Below, piece after piece: positions 16,515-24,656 of a DNA stretch of 64,000 nt (its first letter is position 1; each line of letters begins with the position of its first letter). The DNA comes from an uncultured Bacteroidales bacterium. GTDB taxonomy: Bacteria > Bacteroidota > Bacteroidia > Bacteroidales > P3. The stretch spans positions 1-64,000 of the forward strand of contig ONEY01000010.1 in the NCBI GenBank assembly GCA_900316965.1. Direction: 5' to 3'. A program made the translations under genes and the position numbers. The notes below the pieces were generated by a model, which did no database searches, was not told the DNA's origin, and worked only from the letters and a program-made list of their open reading frames with translations.

Positions 16515-17525
16515 TTATTTCTGCATGCTCTTCAGACGTTCGGTGAGCATGGGGACAATCTTGTGGAGGTCACCCACGATGCCAAGGTCGGCAACCTGGA
16601 AGATAGGAGCAAATTTGTCCTTGTTGATGGCGACGATAAAGTCACTTTCTTCCATACCGGCGAGGTGCTGGATGGCGCCGCTGATGCCGCAAGCCATATA
16701 GAGAGCCGGGCGGACTGTTTTACCAGTCTGACCAACCTGACGGCTGGCATCCATAACACCGGCGTCGACCATAGCACGGCTTGACGACACTTCGCCACCG
16801 AGTTCCTTGGCCAAAGCCTCGAGTTTGGCAAAACCATCTTTGGTGCCTACGCCACGGCCGCCGCTGACGAGAATCTTAGCCTCGCTGATGTCGGTAACAG
16901 TCTTTTCCTCTTTGACGGTCTTGACAAGCTTGACACGATTGATCTTGTCGACGTTGAAATCGACGTTGAAATCTACGACCTCACCCTTACGGTTGCTGTC
17001 GGCAGCCATTTTCTGCATAACGCCAGGACGGACGGTGCTCATCTGAGGACGGTTGTTTTTGCAGAGGATGGTAGCCATAAGGTTGCCGCCAAAAGCGGGA
17101 CGAGTCATACGGAATTCGTGAGCTTCGTCATCGCTGATTTCCAACTTGGTGGCGTCGGCGGTAAGACCGGTGCGGTTGCGGGCGCTGACGCGGGGACCGA
17201 GGTCACGACCAATGGTGGTAGCGCCGATAAGCATGATGCTTGGCTTCTCTTTTTCGATGATGGCTGTGATAGCCTGTGTATATGGCTCGGTCATATAGTC
17301 CTTGAGCAGGTCGTTGTCGACAACCATAACGCGGTCAGCGCCGTGCTCGATAAGGGTCTGTGCCAATGGTTTCACATCTTTTCCCAGCAGCATGGCAACG
17401 ACTTTTTCGTTGTTGGCGTCAGCCAATTCACGAGCCTTGCCAAGCAGCTCAAGAGCCACATTCTGTAGTTTGCCGTTGCGTTGTTCGGCAAACACGTATA
17501 CGTCTTTATATTCTGCTAAGTTCAT
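16515..17525 (-). CDS. etfA: Electron transfer flavoprotein subunit alpha
   Basis: This 336-residue FAD-binding subunit pairs with EtfB to carry electrons from acyl-CoA dehydrogenases. The N-terminal domain starts [20 protein letters not shown]. The FAD domain holds [46 protein letters not shown] and [20 protein letters not shown], the full set of binding motifs. It is the last gene of the ridA-acd-etfB-etfA unit, and the 38-bp palindrome lies just downstream. Confidence 0.95.
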   Translation of the reverse strand: MNLAEYKDVYVFAEQRNGKLQNVALELLGKARELADANNEKVVAMLLGKDVKPLAQTLIEHGADRVMVVDNDLLKDYMTEPYTQAITAIIEKEKPSIMLIGATTIGRDLGPRVSARNRTGLTADATKLEISDDEAHEFRMTRPAFGGNLMATILCKNNRPQMSTVRPGVMQKMAADSNRKGEVVDFNVDFNVDKINRVKLVKTVKEEKTVTDISEAKILVSGGRGVGTKDGFAKLEALAKELGGEVSSSRAMVDAGVMDASRQVGQTGKTVRPALYMACGISGAIQHLAGMEESDFIVAINKDKFAPIFQVADLGIVGDLHKIVPMLTERLKSMQK

Positions 17526-17593
17526 TGTTCATTCTTTTATTCCAGTTTAGCTAGTAGCGGCGTGATGTTGTCGCACTAGTCAAACCAGGGTTA

Positions 17594-18379
17594 CTAGATA
17601 ATGTGTTTCTCTTTAAGTTTATTGACAATCAGCTCTACAGCCTCTTCGGGAGAGACCTCGAAGGTTTGACCGGCAGGCTTAAGCTGTTTGGGGAACGATT
17701 TGAAGACACTTGTGGGCGAACCAGCTTTGCCGATATGCTCCTCGGGGACGTTGATACGATCAGCACCCCACACTTCAACCTCTTTGTCCCAAGCGTCGAC
17801 GATGCCGCTGACAGTCATATAGCGAGGCTGTACGCTGCTAGCCAAGGCGGTGACTACGCAAGGAGCGTGCATTTCGAGAATCTGATAGCCATCCTCAAGT
17901 TGTTTCTTGATGGTGAAGGTCTTGGTAGCTTCATCATACTGGAGGTCTTCCATATAAGATACCTGAGGCAGATCGAGGTGTTCAGCAATCTGAGGTCCCA
18001 CCTGGGCGGTGTCGCCGTCGATAGCCTGGCGGCCAGTGATGATGAGGTCGAAATCCATAGTGCGGAGAGCGCCAGCGATAGCGCTACTTGTTGCCAGAGT
18101 ATCGGCGCCACCGAGCTTGCGGTCGGTAAGAAGGATGGCGCGGTCGACACCCATTGCAAGGGCTTCGCGCAGAATAGCCTCGGCCTGTGGAAGACCCATA
18201 GTGATAACTGTGACATGGGCTCCGAATTTGTCTTTCAGCTGAAGAGCATATTCGAGACCTCCCTTGTCGTCGGGGTTCATAATCGAGGGCACACCCTCGC
18301 GGATAAGGGTACCGGTCACGGGATTGATTCTCACCTCGGTGGTGTCCGGCACTTGTTTTATACAAACTACTATGTTCAT
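17594..18379 (-). CDS. etfB: Electron transfer flavoprotein subunit beta
   Basis: This subunit has 261 residues from ATG 18379. A longer frame to 18436 only adds intergenic residues before the conserved start NIVVCIKQVPDTTEVRI. Nucleotide-binding features include GLEYALQLKD, AILLTDRKLGGADTLATS and LIITGRQAIDGDTAQVGPQ. The order acyl-CoA dehydrogenase, EtfB, EtfA on one strand matches butyryl-CoA dehydrogenase/Etf operons of anaerobes, where the complex may bifurcate electrons from NADH. Whether this pair bifurcates cannot be told from sequence by eye. Confidence 0.95.
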   Translation of the reverse strand: MNIVVCIKQVPDTTEVRINPVTGTLIREGVPSIMNPDDKGGLEYALQLKDKFGAHVTVITMGLPQAEAILREALAMGVDRAILLTDRKLGGADTLATSSAIAGALRTMDFDLIITGRQAIDGDTAQVGPQIAEHLDLPQVSYMEDLQYDEATKTFTIKKQLEDGYQILEMHAPCVVTALASSVQPRYMTVSGIVDAWDKEVEVWGADRINVPEEHIGKAGSPTSVFKSFPKQLKPAGQTFEVSPEEAVELIVNKLKEKHII

Positions 18380-18460
18380 TCTTTTGATTTTTGGGTGAAT
18401 GGTGTATCGTGATTCGACATAATGTAGTCTATTCACTAGCCACTATTCACGAGTCTCTAA

Positions 18461-19600
18461 TTATTTAAACAACTTACCGGCAATCACCATACGTTGTACT
18501 TCGCTGGTGCCTTCGTAGATTTCGGTAATCTTGGCGTCGCGCATCATACGCTCGACGGGATATTCACGAGTGTAGCCATAGCCACCGTGGAATTGGACTG
18601 CCTTGGTGGTAACCTCCATAGCTGTTTCGGCCGAGAAGAGTTTAGCCATAGCGGCATCGGCGCTATAGGGGATGCCATGGTCTTTCTTGTAGTGAGCCGA
18701 GCGGCACAACAGACGGGCAGCCTGAACCTTGGTTTCGAGGTCGGCCATCTGGAACTGAGTGTTCTGGAATTGGGAGATGCTGCGACCAAACTGTTTACGT
18801 TCCTTGGTGTATTTTACAGTCTCGTCCATAGCGCCCTGGGCAATACCAAGAGCCTGGCAGGCGATACCGATACGGCCACCGTCGAGGGTCTTCATAGCCA
18901 AGCCAAAGCCCTTGCCGAGCTGACCAAGCTGACGATCCTTAGGAATGCGGCATTCTTCGAAAATCAACTCTGTGGTTGCGCTGCCGCGGATACCCATTTT
19001 CTTCTCCTTCTTGCCAATGCTGAAGCCCGGGTCAGTCTTTTCAACTATGAAAGCGCTGATACCTTTGGTGCCAAGGCTCTTGTCGGTCATAGCGATGACG
19101 ATGAACACGTTGGCATAGCTACCATTGGTGATGAAAATTTTGCTGCCATTGAGCACCCATTCGTCACCATCCAAAACTGCGGTAGTCTGCTGACCTGCGG
19201 CGTCGGTACCGGCATTAGGCTCGGTAAGGCCGAAAGCGCCGATCCATTCGCCGCTGGCGAGTTTGGGCAAGTATTTCATTTTCTGTTCCTCGGTGCCTGC
19301 CTCAAGGATGGGGGCGCAGCAAAGAGAGGTATGGGCAGAAAGGATAACACCTGTAGTGGCACAAACGCGGCTGAGCTCTTCCACAGCCATTCCATACATG
19401 ATGTTAGTGCCACCGGCACCACCGTATTGTTTTGGTACGGGAATACCCATAAGACCGATCTTGGCCATTTTCTGGACGGTCTCCATGGGGAAACGCTCCT
19501 CCTCGTCGACCTCGGCGGCGAGAGGTTTCACTTCCTTCTCTGCAAATTCACGAATCATCTGCAGGAAGAGTTCTTCTTGTTTGGTGAAGCTAAAATCCAT
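18461..19600 (-). CDS. acd: Short-chain acyl-CoA dehydrogenase (butyryl-CoA dehydrogenase-like)
   Basis: This 379-residue FAD enzyme interconverts acyl-CoA and trans-2-enoyl-CoA. Conserved elements are the N-terminal helical domain (FTKQEELFLQMIREFAEKEV), AFGLTEPNAGTDAAGQQT at the flavin site, and the catalytic base Glu363 in IYEGTSE near the C-terminus. Length and motifs fit short-chain enzymes such as butyryl-CoA dehydrogenase. With EtfAB next door it probably acts in butyrate formation or short-chain oxidation. No crotonase or hydroxybutyryl-CoA dehydrogenase gene lies nearby, so the direction is open. Confidence 0.93.
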   Translation of the reverse strand: MDFSFTKQEELFLQMIREFAEKEVKPLAAEVDEEERFPMETVQKMAKIGLMGIPVPKQYGGAGGTNIMYGMAVEELSRVCATTGVILSAHTSLCCAPILEAGTEEQKMKYLPKLASGEWIGAFGLTEPNAGTDAAGQQTTAVLDGDEWVLNGSKIFITNGSYANVFIVIAMTDKSLGTKGISAFIVEKTDPGFSIGKKEKKMGIRGSATTELIFEECRIPKDRQLGQLGKGFGLAMKTLDGGRIGIACQALGIAQGAMDETVKYTKERKQFGRSISQFQNTQFQMADLETKVQAARLLCRSAHYKKDHGIPYSADAAMAKLFSAETAMEVTTKAVQFHGGYGYTREYPVERMMRDAKITEIYEGTSEVQRMVIAGKLFK

Positions 19601-19655
19601 TTATTTTATTGTTTTTATTATTCGAAAATAACGTTATTAACGTGAATACGTCGTT

Positions 19656-20030
19656 TTATTTAACAGCGATAGTCTCAATCTCGACCAACACACCCATAGG
19701 CAGACCCTTGACTGCGAAGGCTGCGCGAGCGGGACAGTCGGTGTTATAATACTTAGCGTAAACCTCGTTCATAGGTTTGAAATACTCCATGTCGGCGAGC
19801 AGACAGGTGCTTTTTACAACATCCTGGAATGTGAAGCCAGCCTCGTCAAGGATAGCCTTGATGTTCTGCATAACCTGCTCGGTCTGAGCTGTAATGCCTT
19901 CAGGGACAGTCTTGGTGGCAGGATTGATAGGAATCTGGCCAGAAATGTAAAGAGTGTTGCCGGCAAGTACGGCCTGGCTGTAAGGTCCAATAGCTGCAGG
20001 AGCATTGGGAGTGTTAATTATTTTCTTCAT
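19656..20030 (-). CDS. ridA: RidA-family enamine/imine deaminase
   Basis: This 124-residue trimer-forming protein removes reactive 2-aminoacrylate-type imines formed by PLP enzymes. Features are AAIGPYSQAV, LYISGQIPINP, QTEQVMQNIKAIL, VVKSTCLLADM and the active-site region CPARAAFAVKGLPMGVLVEIE with the conserved Arg and the terminal Glu. It lies 55 bp upstream of the acyl-CoA dehydrogenase gene on the same strand and probably heads that operon. Confidence 0.95.
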   Translation of the reverse strand: MKKIINTPNAPAAIGPYSQAVLAGNTLYISGQIPINPATKTVPEGITAQTEQVMQNIKAILDEAGFTFQDVVKSTCLLADMEYFKPMNEVYAKYYNTDCPARAAFAVKGLPMGVLVEIETIAVK

Positions 20031-20275
20031 TATTATATTGTATTAATTTATTTTACACTAAAAAGCAATTACAATAAGAGTTTGCAAAGATAAGGATTTT
20101 TTTTCTATTGGCAAAGGGTATTGTCCAAAAAATAAACTCACACTTTTTCGCATCTCTAGTTCGTGATAATGTATATCAATATTTTAAAGGCCGTTAACTT
20201 TCACAACATTATTGTTTTCAATTTATATGCTCACTTTTTTTCCTTTAAACATATACCAACATCGAAAAAACTTCG

Positions 20276-20283
20276 TATATTTG
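20276..20283 (+). promoter_or_regulatory. anmK -7 element
   Basis: TATATTTG matches TAnnTTTG, 23 bp before the chosen anmK ATG. This placement excludes the longer reading frame starting at 20163, which would begin upstream of the transcript. Confidence 0.6.
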
Positions 20284-20306
20284 CAAATTCAAAAAAATGT
20301 CAAGTC

Positions 20307-21377
20307 ATGTACATCATTGGAATAATGTCCGGCACCTCTCTTGACGGCATTGATATGGCCTACTGTGAGTTCACCGACTCGCGTCATTTCCACCTTATTG
20401 CCGCCGAGACATACCGTTATCCCGCCGCATGGCAGGAGCGTCTTGCCTCCCTCCATCGCGCCTCGGCCGAGGAATACGCTTTGGCCGATGTCGAATTGGG
20501 TCGTCTTATTGGCGAAAAAGTGAAACAATTCATCGAAAACCACCCGGGCCGCGTCGACTGCATAGCCTCTCACGGGCATACCGTATTTCATCAGCCAGAG
20601 CGAGGTCTTACGGCTCAGATTGGCGACGCCAACGCCATTCACGCCGCTACGGGATTGCCTGTGGTTTACGACTTTCGTCGTCTTGACGTCGCCCTTGGCG
20701 GCCAAGGAGCCCCTCTCGTCCCCATAGGAGACAAACTGTTATTCAGCCAATACGACTGCTGCATTAACCTTGGCGGCATAGCCAACATATCATACGAACT
20801 CAACGACCAGCGCATAGCCTACGACATCTGCCCATGCAACATGGCTTTCAACCACCTTGCCGGACGTATGGGCCTGACCTACGACAATGGTGGCCAGATG
20901 GCTCGCGAAGGCGAAGTGCAGACCTCTATCCTGGCTCGACTAGAAACACTAGAATACTATCGTGTTCCCGCGCCAAAAACACTCGGCAAAGAATGGTTTG
21001 AGCAGAGATTTTTACCCTGTCTGGCACCCTTCGATCAACAGCCGACCGAGAATTTGATGCGCACCGTGGCCGAACACATATCACTACGCCTAGCCGACGC
21101 CATTATCCACAGCGGCATAGAGCCTCACAAGGTGTTGGTCACTGGCGGTGGAGCCAACAACCAATTCCTGCTGGAACTGGTGAAAGAAAAAATCGGCAAA
21201 ACAGACATTGAGAGCATCGACAACAGAATCGTCGACTTTAAAGAAGCCATCATATTCGCTCTTCTCGCCTACCTTCGCATTGAAGGTACCAACAACACTT
21301 TGGCGTCAGTGACAGGTGCCATCCACGACAGTTGTGGCGGCAGCATAATAGGAAAAATGAAGACCGAGGATCTATGA
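20307..21377 (+). CDS. anmK: Anhydro-N-acetylmuramic acid kinase
   Basis: This 356-residue sugar kinase phosphorylates and opens 1,6-anhydroMurNAc during peptidoglycan recycling. ATG 20307 gives the canonical start YIIGIMSGTSLDGIDMA, the ATP loop. Further ASKHA-fold motifs are ASHGHTVFHQP, DFRRLDVALGGQGAPLVPIGD (catalytic Asp region), NLGGIANIS and VTGGGANNQFLL. An in-frame extension to 20163 covers the promoter and is rejected. The gene is convergent with hemW and only 25 bp separate their stops. Confidence 0.95.
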   Translation: MYIIGIMSGTSLDGIDMAYCEFTDSRHFHLIAAETYRYPAAWQERLASLHRASAEEYALADVELGRLIGEKVKQFIENHPGRVDCIASHGHTVFHQPERGLTAQIGDANAIHAATGLPVVYDFRRLDVALGGQGAPLVPIGDKLLFSQYDCCINLGGIANISYELNDQRIAYDICPCNMAFNHLAGRMGLTYDNGGQMAREGEVQTSILARLETLEYYRVPAPKTLGKEWFEQRFLPCLAPFDQQPTENLMRTVAEHISLRLADAIIHSGIEPHKVLVTGGGANNQFLLELVKEKIGKTDIESIDNRIVDFKEAIIFALLAYLRIEGTNNTLASVTGAIHDSCGGSIIGKMKTEDL

Positions 21378-21402
21378 TAGCTTGATTTACCGATATACAG
21401 CA

Positions 21403-22512
21403 TTAATCCACAAAGAGGCTTGCAGCTATGCCGTCGGCATGTAGCAGGCCTTCTTTTGTTGGCTTATAAGCCTCATTGGTGTCGACAATCAGACCTTCAT
21501 TGACAAAAGGCTGAATCTTTTTACCTATCACGTTGGCGTATTCTGATGGGATCTTAGCTTTTGCCATTCCCTCTACTGTGCGTAGCGAAGTCATAACATA
21601 CTCATTGACGTGATCCCGGATAGTCAACAATTCCTCCTCGTAAGGCACCTCACCGTTCATACAACCTGATATGTAAGCCTTGACATCGGCGGCATTCCAA
21701 CGCCTATGATCGCTGTCGAAAGAGTGTGCCGCCGCACCGCATCCAATATATGGAGTTCCGTCCCAATAGCGACTATTATGTCGTGAATGGTATCCCGGAC
21801 GACAATAATTGGAGACCTCATACTGCTCAAAATTATTATCCACACACCATTCTTGAAGTATGTCGTACATCGATGCCACCACATCATTGTCGGGAAGAGT
21901 CACCCTGCCCATCTCAATCTGCCGTTTCAGGATAGAGTTCTCCTCAACGGTAAGCTCATAGCATGACAAGTGCTTGATTTTGTCTCCCATTTGCGATATG
22001 GCGGCAAGGTTGTCTCGCCAACTATCGCAACTTTGACCTGGCAAACCCATGATCAAATCGACAGAAATATTGTCAAAACCAGACGATGCGGCATTGTTTA
22101 TAGCCTCGAAGGCCTGACGCGAAGAGTGTATTCTATTGATTGCACGAAGGTCATTGTCGTCAAACGATTGGACACCGATGCTTATGCGGTTGAAAAAATC
22201 CATCGAGCCAAGCGATGCAAGATAGTCATTGCCGAGGTTCTCAGGATTGGCTTCGATGGTGACCTCCTGCAGTTGAGACAAGTCATAATGTTCACGGATG
22301 GTGCTCACTATTCGTTCCATCTGACCTAATGACAACAAGGAGGGGGTTCCGCCACCAAAATAGATAGTTTTCAGAGGTTTTACCACTGCCCGCTGTTTTA
22401 GTTCAAAACATAGCGCGTCGACATAATCATCCCTATCATGTTTTCCCGCCAACGAATAGAATCCGCAGTACGAGCATTTCCTGCTACAATATGGAATATG
22501 GATATAAAGCAC
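21403..22512 (-). CDS. hemW: HemW-like radical SAM protein
   Basis: From GTG 22512 this is a 369-residue protein starting LYIHIPYCSRKCSYCGFYS, with the CxxxCxxC iron-sulfur motif at residues 9-16. KTIYFGGGTPSLL, TIEANPE and GVQSFDD are typical of HemW, once called oxygen-independent coproporphyrinogen oxidase and now viewed as a heme chaperone. The only in-frame ATG (22596) lies inside the tRNA gene and would add 28 residues unlike any HemW, so GTG is preferred. The tRNA lies 59 bp upstream on the same strand. Confidence 0.88.
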   Translation of the reverse strand: MLYIHIPYCSRKCSYCGFYSLAGKHDRDDYVDALCFELKQRAVVKPLKTIYFGGGTPSLLSLGQMERIVSTIREHYDLSQLQEVTIEANPENLGNDYLASLGSMDFFNRISIGVQSFDDNDLRAINRIHSSRQAFEAINNAASSGFDNISVDLIMGLPGQSCDSWRDNLAAISQMGDKIKHLSCYELTVEENSILKRQIEMGRVTLPDNDVVASMYDILQEWCVDNNFEQYEVSNYCRPGYHSRHNSRYWDGTPYIGCGAAAHSFDSDHRRWNAADVKAYISGCMNGEVPYEEELLTIRDHVNEYVMTSLRTVEGMAKAKIPSEYANVIGKKIQPFVNEGLIVDTNEAYKPTKEGLLHADGIAASLFVD

Positions 22513-22571
22513 AGAGCGATGACTGTTATAAACTAAAAAGGTTTCGCAGCATATTGCGAAACCCTCGTTAG

Positions 22572-22645
22572 TAGCGGGGATGAGAATTGAACTCATGACC
22601 TCCGGGTTATGAATCCGACGCTCTAACCAGCTGAGCTACCCCGCC
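22572..22645 (-). tRNA. tRNA-Met (CAT anticodon)
   Basis: On the minus strand 74 nt fold as a cloverleaf. The acceptor is GGCGGGG with CCCCGCT (first pair G-T) and discriminator A. The D-arm is GCTCAGCTGGTTAGAGC, the anticodon loop TTCATAA has CAT, and the T-arm is ATGAG-TTCAATT-CTCAT. CCA is not encoded. An elongator Met tRNA is most likely; a CAT tRNA-Ile2 is the alternative. Confidence 0.95.
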
Positions 22646-22708
22646 ATGAAATCGAGTGCAAAAGTACACATTTTCTTTAATCCGGCAAAATTTTTTGTAA
22701 AAAAATCA

Positions 22709-22716
22709 TATCTTTG
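22709..22716 (+). promoter_or_regulatory. meaB -7 element
   Basis: TATCTTTG matches TAnnTTTG, 53 bp before the meaB ATG, in the gap after the divergent tRNA gene. Confidence 0.5.
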
Positions 22717-22769
22717 TATTTCATTATGACAATGCGAAAAGCAATCAAACAATTAAACATCAGATAGCT

Positions 22770-23870
22770 ATGCTTGATGAAAAGGACAAAAAAACTTATT
22801 CAAATTTTGAATACGACAGTGCCTTAAACGTGCAAGAAGGGGTGGAACAACCAGAGCAAATCAGCAATTTTTACCTCGAAAAAGTACGTAAAAAAAGACG
22901 CGAAATGCCATCTGTAGAGCAACTCGTCGATGGTATTATTCACGGCAACCGTGTCATGCTGTCGCAAGCCATCACTCTTGTCGAAAGTTCTCTTCCCGAG
23001 CATAACCGTCGTGCCCAAGAGGTCATCGAGCAGTGCCTTCCCTACTCGGGCAAAAGCATTCGTTTGGGCATCACCGGTGTGCCTGGCGCAGGCAAAAGTA
23101 CCACCATCGAAGCCCTAGGCAAAATGCTTACCGCGCTGAACCACAAGGTGGCAGTCCTTGCCATCGACCCTTCCAGCGAACGTTCAAAAGGCAGCATCCT
23201 TGGTGACAAGACAAGGATGGAGGAGCTCTCCACCGACCCCAATGCTTTCATACGTCCCTCGCCATCGGCGGGCTCGTTGGGAGGTGTGGCTCGCAAAACC
23301 CGCGAAATCATTCTCCTTTGTGAAGCCGCAGGTTTCGACACCGTCATAGTGGAGACCGTAGGTGTAGGACAGTCGGAAGTGGCGGCGCACTCTATGGTTG
23401 ACTTTTTTCTGCTCCTTCAGCTCGCCAACACTGGCGACGAGCTGCAAGGCATTAAGCGCGGCATAATGGAGATGGCCGACATGATAGCCATCAACAAATG
23501 CGACATAGACCCCGACCGTGCCAAGTTGGCGGCGCAACAGTTCCGCAACGCTCTCCACCTCTTCCCTATGCCCGATTCGGGATGGACGGTTCCGGTGCTT
23601 CCCTGCTCGGCATACAGCCACGAAGGGCTGAAAGAGATTTGGAACAAAGTGCTTGAATATGTGGCTTTCACCAAAAAGAACGGCTATTTTTACAACAAAC
23701 GCACACAACAGAACCTGCGTGTGCTGCAAGAAACCATAGAGAACTCCTTGAAGGAACGTTTCTACAGTCAGCCCGGCATAGAGGAGCGAATAGAGAAAGC
23801 GCGACAAGACATTCTCGACAACAAAGTTAGCGCCTATGCCGCCGCGGAAAAATTACTCGACAACAAATAA
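22770..23870 (+). CDS. meaB: MeaB/ArgK-type methylmalonyl-CoA mutase-associated GTPase
   Basis: This 366-residue G3E-family GTPase chaperones B12-dependent acyl-CoA mutases, loading and protecting the cofactor. The P-loop is GVPGAGKST. Other motifs are VLAIDPSSERSKGSILGDKTRM, RPSPSAGSLGGVARKTRE, VIVETVGVGQSE and NKCD. In Bacteroidales the partner is usually methylmalonyl-CoA mutase of the propionate pathway, which is not encoded here. The MORN lipoprotein gene follows after 28 bp. Confidence 0.93.
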   Translation: MLDEKDKKTYSNFEYDSALNVQEGVEQPEQISNFYLEKVRKKRREMPSVEQLVDGIIHGNRVMLSQAITLVESSLPEHNRRAQEVIEQCLPYSGKSIRLGITGVPGAGKSTTIEALGKMLTALNHKVAVLAIDPSSERSKGSILGDKTRMEELSTDPNAFIRPSPSAGSLGGVARKTREIILLCEAAGFDTVIVETVGVGQSEVAAHSMVDFFLLLQLANTGDELQGIKRGIMEMADMIAINKCDIDPDRAKLAAQQFRNALHLFPMPDSGWTVPVLPCSAYSHEGLKEIWNKVLEYVAFTKKNGYFYNKRTQQNLRVLQETIENSLKERFYSQPGIEERIEKARQDILDNKVSAYAAAEKLLDNK

Positions 23871-23898
23871 TAATACCCATCATTAATACATTTCAGCG

Positions 23899-24609
23899 AT
23901 GAAAAAAATCAACCTATTCAAATTGATATTGTTGGCTGCCATTGTCGTCACCAGCTGCAACCGACCATACGACACTGTCTTCTCGACCTACAAGAATGGC
24001 AGTCCAAAACTAGTCTTCACCGTTGTCGACGGCAAAAAAGGTGAGGTCACCCGTCTTGGCGAAAAAATGTACTACGAGAATGGCAAGCTCATGTACGAGA
24101 AGCATTTCGACAACGACCGTCCTACAGGCACCTGGCATTTCTTCTACGACAACGGCAATCCCCATGCCGAAGTCAATTTCAACAATGCCGATTTGAAAAA
24201 ATGCGAATGGAAAATATACAGCCGCAATGGTGGTGACTTCTACCCCGACCCCTACGACTCTATGCGTGTTCTCGAACTCACACCCGACTATCGTCCCCTC
24301 TCTGTGGCCTATTACATTGGCGACACCGAAATGCGCTATCAGTTCAACGACAACTACACCATCAACCTGCGTGGAATGGTGAAAAACGGACTGAAAGAAG
24401 GTCGTTGGGAATTTTTCTACGCCAATGGTCAAAAGATGCTTGAAGCCCAGTTTTCGGGTGGCATAGAGAACGGCGCCTACAACTCGTATCGCGAAAACGG
24501 CCTACCCTACTTCCGTGGATTCTACATCAATGGCAAACGCGCCAACGTATGGGAATACTATGACGAAACAGGAGAGCTTGCCGACCGCAGAGATTTCGAC
24601 GAGCACTAA
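23899..24609 (+). CDS. MORN-repeat lipoprotein
   Basis: This 236-residue protein has a lipoprotein signal (lipobox VVTSC, Cys20). It is followed by MORN-type beta-hairpin repeats with the pattern YYENGKLMYEKHF, FFYDNGNPHAEVNF, FFYANGQKMLEAQF and YRENGLPYFRGFY. Such proteins are often labelled YwqK-like. They are abundant in Bacteroidota, and no biochemical role is established. It probably sits in the periplasm or on the surface. Its close spacing to meaB (28 bp) and cca (47 bp) suggests a shared transcript. Confidence 0.8.
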   Translation: MKKINLFKLILLAAIVVTSCNRPYDTVFSTYKNGSPKLVFTVVDGKKGEVTRLGEKMYYENGKLMYEKHFDNDRPTGTWHFFYDNGNPHAEVNFNNADLKKCEWKIYSRNGGDFYPDPYDSMRVLELTPDYRPLSVAYYIGDTEMRYQFNDNYTINLRGMVKNGLKEGRWEFFYANGQKMLEAQFSGGIENGAYNSYRENGLPYFRGFYINGKRANVWEYYDETGELADRRDFDEH

Positions 24610-24656
24610 ACCGACAACAACAGAACATTTCTGAGAGTACCTAAAAAAATCACCAC

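Noticed and set aside
20163..20306. N-terminal extension of AnmK
   Set aside because: It spans the -7 element at 20276 and adds residues unrelated to the family.
22513..22596. N-terminal extension of HemW
   Set aside because: The extension runs into tRNA-Met and is unlike any HemW start.
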